In this document: positions 6,832 through 15,311 of the stretch, one piece after another
How the letters are laid out: the number at the start of each line of letters is the position of its first letter
Numbering within the stretch: position 1 is the first letter of the stretch
The notes under the pieces: model-generated
What the model was told of the DNA's origin: nothing
The model's input: the letters and a program-made list of their open reading frames with translations, nothing else
Databases searched by the model: none
Translations under genes and position numbers: made by a program
DNA from: Chloroflexota bacterium
Lineage (GTDB): Bacteria; Chloroflexota; Anaerolineae; Anaerolineales; Villigracilaceae
Assembly: GCA_016191845.1 (NCBI GenBank)
Contig: JACPVF010000018.1
Span: 48,287-112,286 of the forward strand
Reading direction: 5' to 3'
Length of the DNA: 64,000 bases

Positions 6832-8475
6832 ATGAGCAAGAGAGAAAAATTGAAGATCATTCCCCTGGGCGGACTTGGGGAAGTGGGCAAGAACATGATG
6901 GCCTACGAGTACGGCCACAATATCCTCGTGGTCGACGCGGGCATCATGTTCCCGCACAACGACATGCTGGGCGTGGATTACATCATCCCAGACTATGGCT
7001 ATTTGATGGACAAGATCGACCGCGTCCAGGCCCTGGTCATCACCCACGGACATGAAGACCACATCGGCGCCATCCAGCACTTCCTCGAGGACGTGCCCGT
7101 TCCGGTCTACGCCACGCCGCTCACCCGCGGGTTGATCGAGGGAAAGCTAGCGCGTAACGGCGCCAGCAGCAAAGCCGTCATCCACACCATGCAGGCGGGC
7201 GACACACTGAACCTCGGCCCGTTCAAGGTCGAGACCTTCCACGTCTGCCATTCCATCCCCGACGCGGTCGGGCTGGGGGTCACCACGCCTGCGGGCCTGG
7301 TCGTCCACATGAGCGATTTCAAGTTCGACCATACCCCCGTGGATGGCTGGCCAACTGACTACGCGAAGCTCGCAGACTTCGCCAGTCGCGGCGTGGACCT
7401 GCTCCTCTCCGACTCGACCAACGCCGAACGCCCAGGCTGGACCCCATCCGAGATGGTGATCGGCCCCGCCTTCGACAAGGTCATCGGCGAGGCGCAGGGA
7501 CGAGTCATCGTGGCGACCTTTGCCTCGCTCATCTCACGCGTCCAACAAGTGGCCGACTCGGCCAAGAAGTTCGGGCGCAAGATGACGCTGGCGGGTCCCA
7601 GCATGGTGGACAACGTCAAGATCGCGCGCAAACTCGGTTATCTCGACATCCCCGATGAAGTCATCATCCCCATCGACCAGGCCCTGCAAATGCAGGATCA
7701 CAAGGTGGTCATCATGTGCACGGGCTCGCAGGGCGAACCCTCGTCCATTGTGGGACGCCTGTCGGCGGGGACCAACCGTCAGTTCGACCTGAAGGCGGGC
7801 GACACGGTGGTGCTGTCCTCGCATCCCATCCCTGGCAACGAAGAGACCATCAGCAAGACCATCAACCGTCTGTTGCGGCGCGGCGCGAAAGTGGTATATG
7901 ACTCCATCGCCCCCGTGCACGTTTCGGGTCACGCCAGCCAGGAGGAGCAGAAATTGCTGCTCAACCTGGTACGCCCCAAACACTTCATGCCCATCCACGG
8001 CGAACTGCGTCAGCTGATGCGCCACGCCGAACTGGCCAAGATGGTCGGCGTCGAAGCCGAAAATATCATTGTGACCGAGAATGGACAGGTGGTGGAACTC
8101 CTGGGCGGCAGCATCAAGCTCGGGCAGCGCATCCCTGGCGGATACGTCTTCGTGGACGGTGAGTCCATCGGTGACGTGGATCACGGCGTGATGCGCGAGC
8201 GCGAGCAACTGGCCCGCGCGGGCATCCTGCTGATCGACCTGAACGTGGACAAGTATTCGGGCCGCCTGCTGCAAGACCCCGAGGTCATCACGCGAGGCTT
8301 TCTCTCCCCTGAAGACGCCGAGCATCTCATCCCCGAGGTACGCCAGCGGGTGATGGGCATCGTCAACCACAACGGCCTCGACAGCGAGAAGGACATCGCC
8401 AGCGCGGTCAAATCCTACCTGCACGAGCAAACAGGGCGCAAGCCGATGGTGTTCGTGACATTGAGCAAATCATAA
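6832..8475 (+). CDS. rnj: Ribonuclease J
   Basis: A 547-residue RNase J, a metallo-beta-lactamase-fold enzyme with 5'-3' exonuclease and endonuclease activity in mRNA decay and rRNA maturation. The zinc-binding HxHxDH motif is H72-G-H-E-D-H77. The beta-CASP part follows (STNAERPGWTPSE; MCTGSQGEP; VSGHASQEE), and residues from about 450 on form the C-terminal dimerisation domain. Length is normal for the family (about 550). The start follows a GAGG-containing stretch and is supported by the family-typical beginning REKLKIIPLGGLGEVGKN. The gene is transcribed from its own strong promoter through a hairpin-rich leader and ends at a perfect palindrome. Confidence 0.95.
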   Translation: MSKREKLKIIPLGGLGEVGKNMMAYEYGHNILVVDAGIMFPHNDMLGVDYIIPDYGYLMDKIDRVQALVITHGHEDHIGAIQHFLEDVPVPVYATPLTRGLIEGKLARNGASSKAVIHTMQAGDTLNLGPFKVETFHVCHSIPDAVGLGVTTPAGLVVHMSDFKFDHTPVDGWPTDYAKLADFASRGVDLLLSDSTNAERPGWTPSEMVIGPAFDKVIGEAQGRVIVATFASLISRVQQVADSAKKFGRKMTLAGPSMVDNVKIARKLGYLDIPDEVIIPIDQALQMQDHKVVIMCTGSQGEPSSIVGRLSAGTNRQFDLKAGDTVVLSSHPIPGNEETISKTINRLLRRGAKVVYDSIAPVHVSGHASQEEQKLLLNLVRPKHFMPIHGELRQLMRHAELAKMVGVEAENIIVTENGQVVELLGGSIKLGQRIPGGYVFVDGESIGDVDHGVMREREQLARAGILLIDLNVDKYSGRLLQDPEVITRGFLSPEDAEHLIPEVRQRVMGIVNHNGLDSEKDIASAVKSYLHEQTGRKPMVFVTLSKS

Positions 8476-8480
8476 TTTTA

Positions 8481-8511
8481 TGTAGAGGCGACCCGACGGG
8501 TCGCCTCTACA
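8481..8511. repeat. TGTAGAGGCG-type palindrome between convergent rnj and mutY
   Basis: A 31-base sequence made of two perfectly complementary 14-base arms beginning TGTAGAGGCGACCC around a GAC centre. It contains the stop codon of mutY and probably serves as a bidirectional transcription stop. The outer TGTAGAGGCG ends recur in 15204-15233 and 25148-25175 with different centres. Confidence 0.8.
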
Positions 8512-9541
8512 GTTTCCTGGCAATCTGCCGATCGACCTTGCCCATCGGATAATTTTCCAGTTCGGCGATCGGAACCCATTGGAGATTGGGACGGCGGGAA
8601 ACACGAGCCGCTTCCGCGCGAAAGGCGTGGACCGTGATCTTGAAATGAGTGTAGGCATGTTGGACGACGCCCACCGTCTCTCCCGCCTGGACCTGGAACC
8701 CATATCCCGTTTCGACGGCCTGCGCCAACCCCTCGGCGGGATCGCCCGCCACAGGCCCGTTGGGGAATTCCCACATCCCGCCCAGCAGTCCCTCAGACGG
8801 ACGCTGCGCCAGCAAGACCTTCCCCTCCCTGACGATCACCGCCGCCGCATGGACCACATGCGGCGTTTCCTTTTTCGGCTTGAGCACAGGACGCAATTCC
8901 TGCGTGCCTGCCTCACGCGCCGCGCACAGCTCTGTCAACGGGCAGAGCAGGCAGCGTGGATTCTTCGGCAGGCAGATGGTAGCACCCAGGTCCATGAGCG
9001 CCTGGTTGTAATCACCCGCCTGCCCTTTGGGGAGATGCTCGGCGGCCAGATCCCACAAGAGCTTCTCGCCCTTGGGTGCGTCGGCAGGCTCGGACACATC
9101 GAAGAGACGCGCAAAGACGCGCCGCAGGTTACCGTCGAGGGTTGGCTCGTCCATGCCGAAGGCGATGGACGCAATCGCGCCGACGGTGTAGCGTCCAATG
9201 CCAGGCAGACCCCGCAAGGCGTCCAGGTCACGCGGCAGTTCGCCATTGTATTTCTCGGCCACGATCTTCGCCGCTTTATGCAGGTTACGCGCGCGGCTGT
9301 AATAACCCAATCCCTCCCACTGATTTAAAACCTCCTGCTCCGAGGCCTTGGCCAATGCAGTGACCGTCGGGAAGCGCGCCATCCACTTCTCAAAATACGG
9401 AATGACCGTCTCGACGCGGGTCTGCTGGAGCATGATCTCCGAGACCCACACGGCGTACGGGTCGGGATGTCCGCGCCAGGGCATGGAGCGGGCATTCAAA
9501 CGGTACCAAGCTAAAAGTCGGGAGGAGAGGTTATCCGTCAT
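8507..9541 (-). CDS. mutY: A/G-specific adenine DNA glycosylase
   Basis: A 344-residue MutY, which removes adenine mispaired with 8-oxoguanine. The catalytic glutamate is E35 in VSEIMLQQT. The helix-hairpin-helix is LPGIGRYTVGAI (112-123), followed by catalytic D136 in LDGNLRR. The iron-sulphur cluster ligands are C190, C197, C200 and C206 with C-x6-C-x2-C-x5-C spacing. The C-terminal NUDIX-like domain (about 230-344) that reads the 8-oxoG strand is complete, with LLGGMWEFP. No clear ribosome binding site precedes the ATG. The stop codon lies inside a palindromic repeat shared with the convergent RNase J gene. Confidence 0.95.
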   Translation of the reverse strand: MTDNLSSRLLAWYRLNARSMPWRGHPDPYAVWVSEIMLQQTRVETVIPYFEKWMARFPTVTALAKASEQEVLNQWEGLGYYSRARNLHKAAKIVAEKYNGELPRDLDALRGLPGIGRYTVGAIASIAFGMDEPTLDGNLRRVFARLFDVSEPADAPKGEKLLWDLAAEHLPKGQAGDYNQALMDLGATICLPKNPRCLLCPLTELCAAREAGTQELRPVLKPKKETPHVVHAAAVIVREGKVLLAQRPSEGLLGGMWEFPNGPVAGDPAEGLAQAVETGYGFQVQAGETVGVVQHAYTHFKITVHAFRAEAARVSRRPNLQWVPIAELENYPMGKVDRQIARKL

Positions 9542-9545
9542 CGGT

Positions 9546-9578
9546 CAGAAAACAAACATCCCGCCTCGCGACGGGATG
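9546..9578 (-). terminator. Intrinsic terminator after the small minus-strand gene
   Basis: On the minus strand CATCCCG and CGGGATG form a stem (9557-9578) followed by TTTGTTTTC. It separates the gene ending at 9600 from mutY. Confidence 0.6.
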
Positions 9579-9599
9579 AGAAAAAGGCTGGGTCGGGCG

Positions 9600-9902
9600 T
9601 CAGAATTGAAATCCACCGCGGGCAGGGACGACTTTGCAAGAGTAGTTCTTGATATAGGTGAAAAGCCGATCCTGCAGCTGGGTCCAGTCAGTGGAGTCCA
9701 GCATACGGCGGGCATGCGAGACACTTTCCGCCAACAGGACGACCTGGATCTGCGGATAGGTGCCGTACAGCGTGGCCCAGGCCTCGGTCGGTTGAAATCC
9801 CAGTCGTTGCACACCTGGCACAAACTCACCGATCACGAACTCGAAATACTCCTGTTCGTGTTCGGGTGCGATATCCCAGGTCATCAGTACTTTGACGGGC
9901 AT
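9600..9902 (-). CDS. Uncharacterised 100-residue protein, possible alpha/beta-barrel dimer
   Basis: I do not recognise the family. The protein begins MPVKVLMTWDIAPEHEQEYF and shows a beta-alpha-beta-beta-alpha-beta rhythm (a VLMTWDI strand, a helix EHEQEYFEFVIGEFVPGVQ, a strand QIQVVLLA, a helix SVSHARRMLDSTDWTQLQDRLFTYI, a strand SCKVVP). This is the pattern of the ferredoxin-like dimeric alpha/beta barrel group, which includes DUF3303-like and monooxygenase-like small proteins. There is no signal peptide or membrane segment. An AGAAGAG stretch lies upstream of the ATG. It is seven bases downstream of the beta-lactamase-fold gene on the same strand and is probably co-transcribed with it; this is the only clue to its role. 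Confidence 0.6.
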   Translation of the reverse strand: MPVKVLMTWDIAPEHEQEYFEFVIGEFVPGVQRLGFQPTEAWATLYGTYPQIQVVLLAESVSHARRMLDSTDWTQLQDRLFTYIKNYSCKVVPARGGFQF

Positions 9903-9909
9903 GGACGCA

Positions 9910-10566
9910 TCAACTCTTCTGGTAGTCGAGCGCGACTACATGAGTCTCGGAGGGCAGGCCTGTGCGCGTGACCTTGAGCGAGGGCTGGGCTTCGACCTTG
10001 CCAAGGCCCATTTCCTTGAGGAACTTGTTGAGTGAGTCAAGCGAGACCTTTACATCGGGCGTGGAATAGTGCATCGGGATGACGATGTTCGGCTCGAGCA
10101 GGCTGACAACTTCCGCCGCCTTGGCCGCGTTCAACCCACCGCCGCCACCCACAGGGACGAGCGCCACATTGACCGTGCCAAGGGCCTCGATCTCGGCCTG
10201 TGTGGGAACCTGCTGCAAGTCACCGAGATGCGCCACCGTGATGCCATCGTAATCGAAGACGTACAGGGTGTTGCGGGTACCGTTGGAATTCTTCTTCTTG
10301 GCCGAAGAACTGCTGTCGGTCTGGACGCCCGTGATGAACACGCCGCCGATCTCGAATTCGCCTGGTCCCGTAATAGTGTGCGTGACGCCCTTGACCGCGT
10401 CGACGTTGTTATGTCCAGGCGCGGCATGGCTGACCGTGACGATCTCCGCCTTGAGTTTGAGCGGTTCATAGCCAATGGCCTTGCTGTCGAATGGATCGGT
10501 CACCACCGTGGCGAAATTGCGCTCAGTGAGCCGAAAGCAGGAATGTCCGTACCAGGTAATTTCCAT
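9910..10566 (-). CDS. Metallo-beta-lactamase-fold hydrolase with degenerate metal motif
   Basis: A 218-residue protein starting MEITWYGHSCFRL, the hallmark of the UPF0173/Lactamase_B_3 group of beta-lactamase-fold hydrolases (UlaG-like). The start is fixed by CGGAGG eight bases upstream. GPGEFEIGGVFITGVQT, VAHLGDL and VIPMHYSTPDVK match the family. The motif that should read roughly SHxHxDHN is VSHAAPGHN here, so the second histidine and the aspartate are missing while the first and last histidines remain; the downstream H in MHYSTP is kept. Either metal binding is altered or the protein has become non-enzymatic. The glycine-rich stretch VPVGGGGGLNAAKAAEV is normal for this group. It is followed closely by the 100-residue gene. 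Confidence 0.8.
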   Translation of the reverse strand: MEITWYGHSCFRLTERNFATVVTDPFDSKAIGYEPLKLKAEIVTVSHAAPGHNNVDAVKGVTHTITGPGEFEIGGVFITGVQTDSSSSAKKKNSNGTRNTLYVFDYDGITVAHLGDLQQVPTQAEIEALGTVNVALVPVGGGGGLNAAKAAEVVSLLEPNIVIPMHYSTPDVKVSLDSLNKFLKEMGLGKVEAQPSLKVTRTGLPSETHVVALDYQKS

Positions 10567-10679
10567 GAAAGAGCCTCCGAAGGGCATATTATACCCGATG
10601 GAGATTGGGGAGTCGGGAATCGGAAATCGGGTTCCGGGGAGTGACGTATAATCAGGAAACTTTACCCGAGGAAAATGGA

Positions 10680-11564
10680 ATGTCCAAATCGCGCCTTGTC
10701 CCCTACCTGGAAGCCCTTTTTGCCGTCGTCGTGTGGGGCGGATCGTTCATCGCCACCAAGATCGCCGTGGGACAGATGTCCCCCGTCGCCGTGGTCTGGC
10801 TCCGTTTCGCCATGGGAATCCCCATCCTGGGTGCGGCCGTGTTTCTGCGCAGACAGTTCGCCTGGCCCAAACCTGCCGAGTGGGGTTACTTCGCATTGCT
10901 GGGTTTTATCGGCATCTCCTTCCATCAGTGGCTGCAATCGAACGGACTCCAGACCGCGCAGGCCACCACCACCGCGTGGATCGTCTCGACCGCGCCCGTG
11001 TTCATCGCCTTGCTAGCCTGGATGGTGTTGAAGGAAAGAATCACCCTGGTGCAGGGATTCGGCGTGGGCGTGGCGCTGCTCGGCGTGATCGTGGTGGTCA
11101 GCAAGGGCAACCTGGGGAATTTCTTCGCAGGTCAATTCGGCGTGATCGGCGACTTCCTGATCTTCATCAGTGCCATCAACTGGGCGGTCTTCTCGATCCT
11201 CTCGCGGCGCGGGCTGAAGGAACATCCATCCACGCGGATGACGTTCTGGGTGATGACCCTCGGCTGGTTGATCACGTCGGTCGCGTTCTTCACCCAGGGC
11301 GGACCTGCCCAACTTCCGCGCCTCGACTCGCGCGGCTGGGTCGCGATGATCTTCCTGGGCATCTTCACCACGGGTCTGGCCTACATCGCCTGGTTCGACG
11401 CGCTGGCCACCCTGCCCGCCACACAGACGGGCGCCTTCCTTTATATCGAGCCGCTGACCAGCATGGTGGTGGCCGCGCTCATCCTAGGCGAACAGGTCAC
11501 CTGGGCCTCCCTGCTGGGCGGAGCAGTCATCCTGCTGGGCATCTGGCTGGTCAACCGAGAGTAG
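10680..11564 (+). CDS. EamA-type DMT family permease
   Basis: A 294-residue inner-membrane protein with ten predicted helices in two EamA repeats (about residues 5-135 and 150-290). Conserved family features include WGGSFIATKIAV in helix 1 and the C-terminal TGAFLYIEPLTSMVVAALILGEQVTW. These drug/metabolite transporters export amino acids or other small metabolites; the substrate cannot be read from the sequence. The start at 10680 is preceded by CGAGG, and a TATAAT box lies at 10647-10652. An intrinsic terminator follows the stop codon, so it is a single-gene unit. Confidence 0.88.
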   Translation: MSKSRLVPYLEALFAVVVWGGSFIATKIAVGQMSPVAVVWLRFAMGIPILGAAVFLRRQFAWPKPAEWGYFALLGFIGISFHQWLQSNGLQTAQATTTAWIVSTAPVFIALLAWMVLKERITLVQGFGVGVALLGVIVVVSKGNLGNFFAGQFGVIGDFLIFISAINWAVFSILSRRGLKEHPSTRMTFWVMTLGWLITSVAFFTQGGPAQLPRLDSRGWVAMIFLGIFTTGLAYIAWFDALATLPATQTGAFLYIEPLTSMVVAALILGEQVTWASLLGGAVILLGIWLVNRE

Positions 11565-11575
11565 TGCAGCATCAA

Positions 11576-11599
11576 CAGACCTCGAACAAGGTCTGTTTT
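11576..11599 (+). terminator. Intrinsic terminator after the EamA permease
   Basis: CAGACC and GGTCTG pair across an eight-base loop, followed by TTTT. Confidence 0.65.
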
Positions 11600-11706
11600 C
11601 TATCAGGGCAGGCCAAATCCATAAGATTTGTTTATGACCAAATTTTGAAATAATGCTACACTTGGATTAAGAACGTTTATCGAAATTCATCCATGCCTAA
11701 GAGAAA

Positions 11707-13668
11707 ATGACGGAAATTGGACGAAACAAAAAACGCCCGTCTGAACTCAACGCACAGCGCATAGCAACAGTTGTGGTGATGTGTGTGGCAACCTTGTTCC
11801 TGTTCAGGCCCGATTTGGCTTCCGCCTCTGTAGCGAAACCGCCCCTTCTGATCCTCACCGACGACATCCACATATATCTACTGGGCTCTTATCTCGACTA
11901 TCTGGAAGATCCACAGGGGACTCTAAGCCTGGACCAGGTCCGTTCGGCGGAATATGAAAAAAAATTCAAACGGGGAACGCAGGACATCCTGAACTTCGGG
12001 CTAACCGACTCGGTCTACTGGCTGCGGCTGCGCGTCCGCAACGATGCGCCCATCACGACCAAATGGCGGCTGGAACTGAACCGTCCCTCAATGAATACCG
12101 TGGTCTTGTATCTCCCCACAGAAGATAACTCCCAATACAACGAAAAGAAAACGGGATACATCTATCCATTCTCCACGCGGGATGTGCAGGAAGAGTCCTT
12201 CGTATTCAGACTCCCGTTGCCGCCACATTCCGAGCAGGTCATTTATCTGAAAGTCCGCGACCAGGTCATGGAACTGCCGCTCCGTATCTGGGAAACGGAG
12301 GCCATGGAACAACATGATCAGACCAGCCGCCTGCTGATCGGGCTGTCCTTCGGCGCATTGATCATCATGCTCGTCTACAACCTGGTGCTGACCATCATGG
12401 TCAAGGACAGGAGCTTCATCCTCTATTCGTTCTTCCAGGTCTCGGTCTTGCTTTTCCTGGCGAACGTCCAGTCGTATGCCCAGCATTATCTATGGCCTGG
12501 GCAGACCTACTTCAACACCTTCAGCATCCCGTTGTTCGTGGAACTGAGCATGATTAGCACGCTTTTATTTGGCGCCACTTTCCTCAAGATCCATGAAGCG
12601 CCAAGGGTCTGGAAGCTGCCTTATTTCATTCTGCTATGGGTCATGACACTGTGCATCCTTCCCACCCCGTTCATCGGAGCGAAGATCCTGGAAGTGGTTC
12701 TGCCCATTGGGTTGGTCGTGCTGATATACATTCCCATCATGGCGATCCGCGCCTGGCTGCAAGGATTCAAGCCCGCCCGCTTCTACCTGCTCTCGTGGAC
12801 CGTCTTTTTCGTGGCGGGGTTCATCGTCATCCTGGAGCGAATGGGCGTATTCACCATCGGGCAGCTCATCCCCGAACAGACCCTGCAATTGGGAGCGATC
12901 TACATCGTGGCGTTCCAATCCATAGCTTTGGCGGACCGCTTCAACCTGTACAAACAGGAGACCATCAACGCCCAGGCGGCGCTGATGGAAAAACAGCAGG
13001 AGACGCTGAAACTGCAAAACGCCCTGACCGAGACGCTCGAATCTGCCCGCGTGGAATTGGAGCAGAAGGTTCAGGAACGCACCCAGGCCGTCACGGAGAT
13101 CAACAAGAAACTGGAACTGGAAGTCCGAGAGCGCAAGCGCGCCCAACACGCGGCGGAGCTGCTGGCACGCATCGACCCGCTGACAGGGCTGTTCAACCGT
13201 CGGCATTTTTCGCAACTGGCGGAGATGGAGTTCAAGAAGGCGGTCCGCTACAACCTGCTGCTCTCGATCCTGATCTTCGACATCGATCACTTCAAGGACG
13301 TCAACGACACCTTCGGACACCAGATCGGTGACAAGGCGCTCATCCACGTGTCGCACCTCTTCGAGCAGAATGCCCGCAAGTCAGACGTGCTGGCCCGTTA
13401 CGGAGGCGAGGAGTTCATCGCCCTGCTGCCCAACACGGACTTCCACGAAGCGGAACTCACCGCCGAACGCCTGCGCCAGACAATCGAGGACGCAGACATG
13501 CTGATCGACGGCCAGAGCGTGCGCCTGACCGTGTCCATCGGCGTGGCCAGCAACGTGATCTCGGGCGAAATCGAGGACCTGGGCCTGCTGCTCAAACAGG
13601 CGGACGCGGCCCTGTACGAGGCCAAGAATCACGGGCGGAATCGGGTCATCGCGTTCGAAAGCAAATAA
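11707..13668 (+). CDS. Membrane diguanylate cyclase, 7TMR-DISM sensor plus GGDEF
   Basis: A 653-residue signalling protein that should make cyclic di-GMP. Residues 18-42 form an N-terminal hydrophobic signal/anchor. An extracytoplasmic 7TMR-DISMED2-type sensing domain follows (about 50-190, with the typical VYWLRLRVRN and LPLPPHSEQVIYLKV). Seven membrane helices cover about 205-410 and a coiled coil about 415-480 (KQQETLKLQNALTETLESARVELEQKVQERTQ). The GGDEF domain spans about 490-650. The active-site signature is GGEEF at 566-570, an active variant. The inhibitory I-site RxxD is present as R557-K-S-D560, so product feedback is expected. It stands alone between the EamA gene and tryptophanase and is not in an operon. 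Confidence 0.92.
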   Translation: MTEIGRNKKRPSELNAQRIATVVVMCVATLFLFRPDLASASVAKPPLLILTDDIHIYLLGSYLDYLEDPQGTLSLDQVRSAEYEKKFKRGTQDILNFGLTDSVYWLRLRVRNDAPITTKWRLELNRPSMNTVVLYLPTEDNSQYNEKKTGYIYPFSTRDVQEESFVFRLPLPPHSEQVIYLKVRDQVMELPLRIWETEAMEQHDQTSRLLIGLSFGALIIMLVYNLVLTIMVKDRSFILYSFFQVSVLLFLANVQSYAQHYLWPGQTYFNTFSIPLFVELSMISTLLFGATFLKIHEAPRVWKLPYFILLWVMTLCILPTPFIGAKILEVVLPIGLVVLIYIPIMAIRAWLQGFKPARFYLLSWTVFFVAGFIVILERMGVFTIGQLIPEQTLQLGAIYIVAFQSIALADRFNLYKQETINAQAALMEKQQETLKLQNALTETLESARVELEQKVQERTQAVTEINKKLELEVRERKRAQHAAELLARIDPLTGLFNRRHFSQLAEMEFKKAVRYNLLLSILIFDIDHFKDVNDTFGHQIGDKALIHVSHLFEQNARKSDVLARYGGEEFIALLPNTDFHEAELTAERLRQTIEDADMLIDGQSVRLTVSIGVASNVISGEIEDLGLLLKQADAALYEAKNHGRNRVIAFESK

Positions 13669-13818
13669 AGTCACCATGCTCATTGACATGACAATTGTTA
13701 TAGATTGAAAACCGATTCAGTCGTAAAATTACCAGGTCATTGGAGACCGAATGGCGATCAGGGGAGATGCCAGGCTCGCTACCCAAGATTTGACACACAT
13801 CAAATTTAGGAGACCCAA

Positions 13819-15198
13819 ATGACCCCATCCTATCCCCCCGAACCCTTCCGCATCAAGGTGACGGAACCCATCCGCCTGATCTCGCCCGAGTCGCGCGAAG
13901 CCGCGCTGCGACAGGCTGGCTATAATCTGTTCTCAATGAAAGCCGAGGACATCTTCATCGACCTGCTGACCGACAGCGGCACGGGCGCGATGAGCCAGGA
14001 ACAGTGGGCGGCCATCATGCGCGGCGACGAATCCTACGCGGGCGCGCGATCCTTCCAGCGTCTGAAAGCCGCCGTGGACGACATCTTCGGCTTCAAGTAT
14101 TTCGTCCCCACCCATCAGGGACGCGCGGCGGAGAACATCCTCTCGGCCTGCCTGGTCAAGCCTGGCACCTATGTGCCCTCGAACATGCACTTCGACACCA
14201 CGGACGCCAACATCCGCGCGCGGGGCGGACGCCCGACCAACCTGGTCATCGACGAGGCCTTCGACCCCGCCAATCCGCATCCCTTCAAGGGCAACATGGA
14301 CATCGCCAAGCTGCGGGCCTTCATCGAGCGCGTCGGCGTGGACAAGATCCCCTTCGGGATGGTTACCGTCACCAACAATGCGGGCGGCGGTCAGCCCGTC
14401 TCGATGGAAAACCTCAAGGCGGTGGCGGCCGTCTACCGCGAGTACAAGATCCCCTTCTTCATTGATTCCGCCCGCTACGCCGAGAACGCCTACTTCATCA
14501 AACTGCGCGAAAAGGGCTATGAGAACAAGTCCGCCATCGACATCGCGCGCGAGATGTATGCCCTGGCCGATGGCATGACCATGTCCGCCAAGAAGGACGC
14601 CATCGTCAACATCGGCGGCCTGTTGTGCATGAACGACGACGCGCTCTTCCAGCAGGTCAAGAACGAGCTGATCCTGCGCGAGGGATTCCCCACCTACGGC
14701 GGCCTGGCGGGACGTGACCTGGACGCGATGGCCGTTGGCCTGTACGAAGGCCTGGACGAAGCCTACCTGGCCTATCGCCTCTCGCAGACCGCCTACCTGG
14801 CGGCGCGCCTCAACGACGCGGGCATTCCCACCATCCAGCCCGCGGGCGGGCACGCCGTCTACCTCGACGCAGCACACGTCTTCCCGCACATCCCGCAGGG
14901 TGAGTTCCCAGGCCAGGCGCTGGCGGTGGAACTCTACCGCGAAGGCGGAATCCGCGGCGTGGAGATCGGCTCGGTCATGTTTGCCTACCCCGATCCCGAT
15001 TCTGGCAAAATGATCTATCCCAAGCTGGAACTGCTGCGGCTGGCCATTCCGCGCCGCACGTACACGCAAAGCCACCTCGACTACGTGGCGGATTGCGCTG
15101 CGCGCATCAAGTCCCGCGCGGATAAGATTCGCGGCTACAAGTTCACCTACGCACCCGAACTGCTGCGGCACTTCACGGCGCGATTCGAACCGTTGTAA
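13819..15198 (+). CDS. tnaA: Tryptophanase (beta-eliminating PLP lyase)
   Basis: A 459-residue fold-type I PLP enzyme of the tryptophanase/tyrosine phenol-lyase family. The PLP lysine is in SAKKDA (second lysine, K259). Residues that separate the two activities point to tryptophanase. D126 in HFDTTD matches the tryptophanase Asp where phenol-lyases have Thr. I383 in VEIGS stands where phenol-lyases have the tyrosine-recognising Arg. H451 in RHFTARF stands where phenol-lyases have Phe. The enzyme splits L-tryptophan into indole, pyruvate and ammonia, and would supply carbon or an indole signal. The ATG is preceded by TTTAGGAGA. No tryptophan-containing leader peptide of TnaC type is visible. 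A palindrome and a terminator follow, and then a transporter gene. Confidence 0.9.
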   Translation: MTPSYPPEPFRIKVTEPIRLISPESREAALRQAGYNLFSMKAEDIFIDLLTDSGTGAMSQEQWAAIMRGDESYAGARSFQRLKAAVDDIFGFKYFVPTHQGRAAENILSACLVKPGTYVPSNMHFDTTDANIRARGGRPTNLVIDEAFDPANPHPFKGNMDIAKLRAFIERVGVDKIPFGMVTVTNNAGGGQPVSMENLKAVAAVYREYKIPFFIDSARYAENAYFIKLREKGYENKSAIDIAREMYALADGMTMSAKKDAIVNIGGLLCMNDDALFQQVKNELILREGFPTYGGLAGRDLDAMAVGLYEGLDEAYLAYRLSQTAYLAARLNDAGIPTIQPAGGHAVYLDAAHVFPHIPQGEFPGQALAVELYREGGIRGVEIGSVMFAYPDPDSGKMIYPKLELLRLAIPRRTYTQSHLDYVADCAARIKSRADKIRGYKFTYAPELLRHFTARFEPL

Positions 15199-15203
15199 TT
15201 TCC

Positions 15204-15233
15204 TGTAAGGGCGGAGCATGCTCCGCCCCTACA
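15204..15233. repeat. TGTARGGGCG-type palindrome after tnaA
   Basis: TGTA and TACA ends flank a perfect 20-base palindrome beginning GGGCGGAGCA; one A/C mismatch lies between end and core. It belongs with the palindromes at 8481-8511 and 25148-25175. Confidence 0.75.
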
Positions 15234-15269
15234 ATTTAAAAATGTGGTAAAACCGAGCCAACCCGTCCC

Positions 15270-15299
15270 CGTCAGCAGCGCCCCTGCTGACGATTTTTT
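15270..15299 (+). terminator. Strong terminator-like hairpin directly before the DMT gene
   Basis: CGTCAGCAG and CTGCTGACG form a perfect nine-base stem with a five-base CGCCC loop (15270-15292), then A and six T. The start codon of the next gene is only twelve bases beyond the T run, with TTGGAG between. There is no room for a promoter there, so the next gene must be transcribed through this hairpin. It is either the tnaA terminator with readthrough or a regulated attenuator. Confidence 0.75.
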
Positions 15300-15311
15300 A
15301 TTGGAGAATCC

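Noticed and set aside
13751..13822. A 23-codon open frame (MAIRGDARLA...) directly before tnaA, overlapping its ATG, as a TnaC-like leader peptide
   Set aside because: It has no tryptophan codon, no ribosome binding site of its own is clear, and tnaA has a good site (AGGAG) inside it.
13933..15219. A 428-codon minus-strand open frame opposite tryptophanase
   Set aside because: Tryptophanase on the plus strand has all active-site residues; the opposite frame is a by-product of codon bias.
15242..15250. ATG TGG TAA as a minimal regulatory open frame before the EmrE-like transporter
   Set aside because: No ribosome binding site and too short to judge; chance occurrence is likely.
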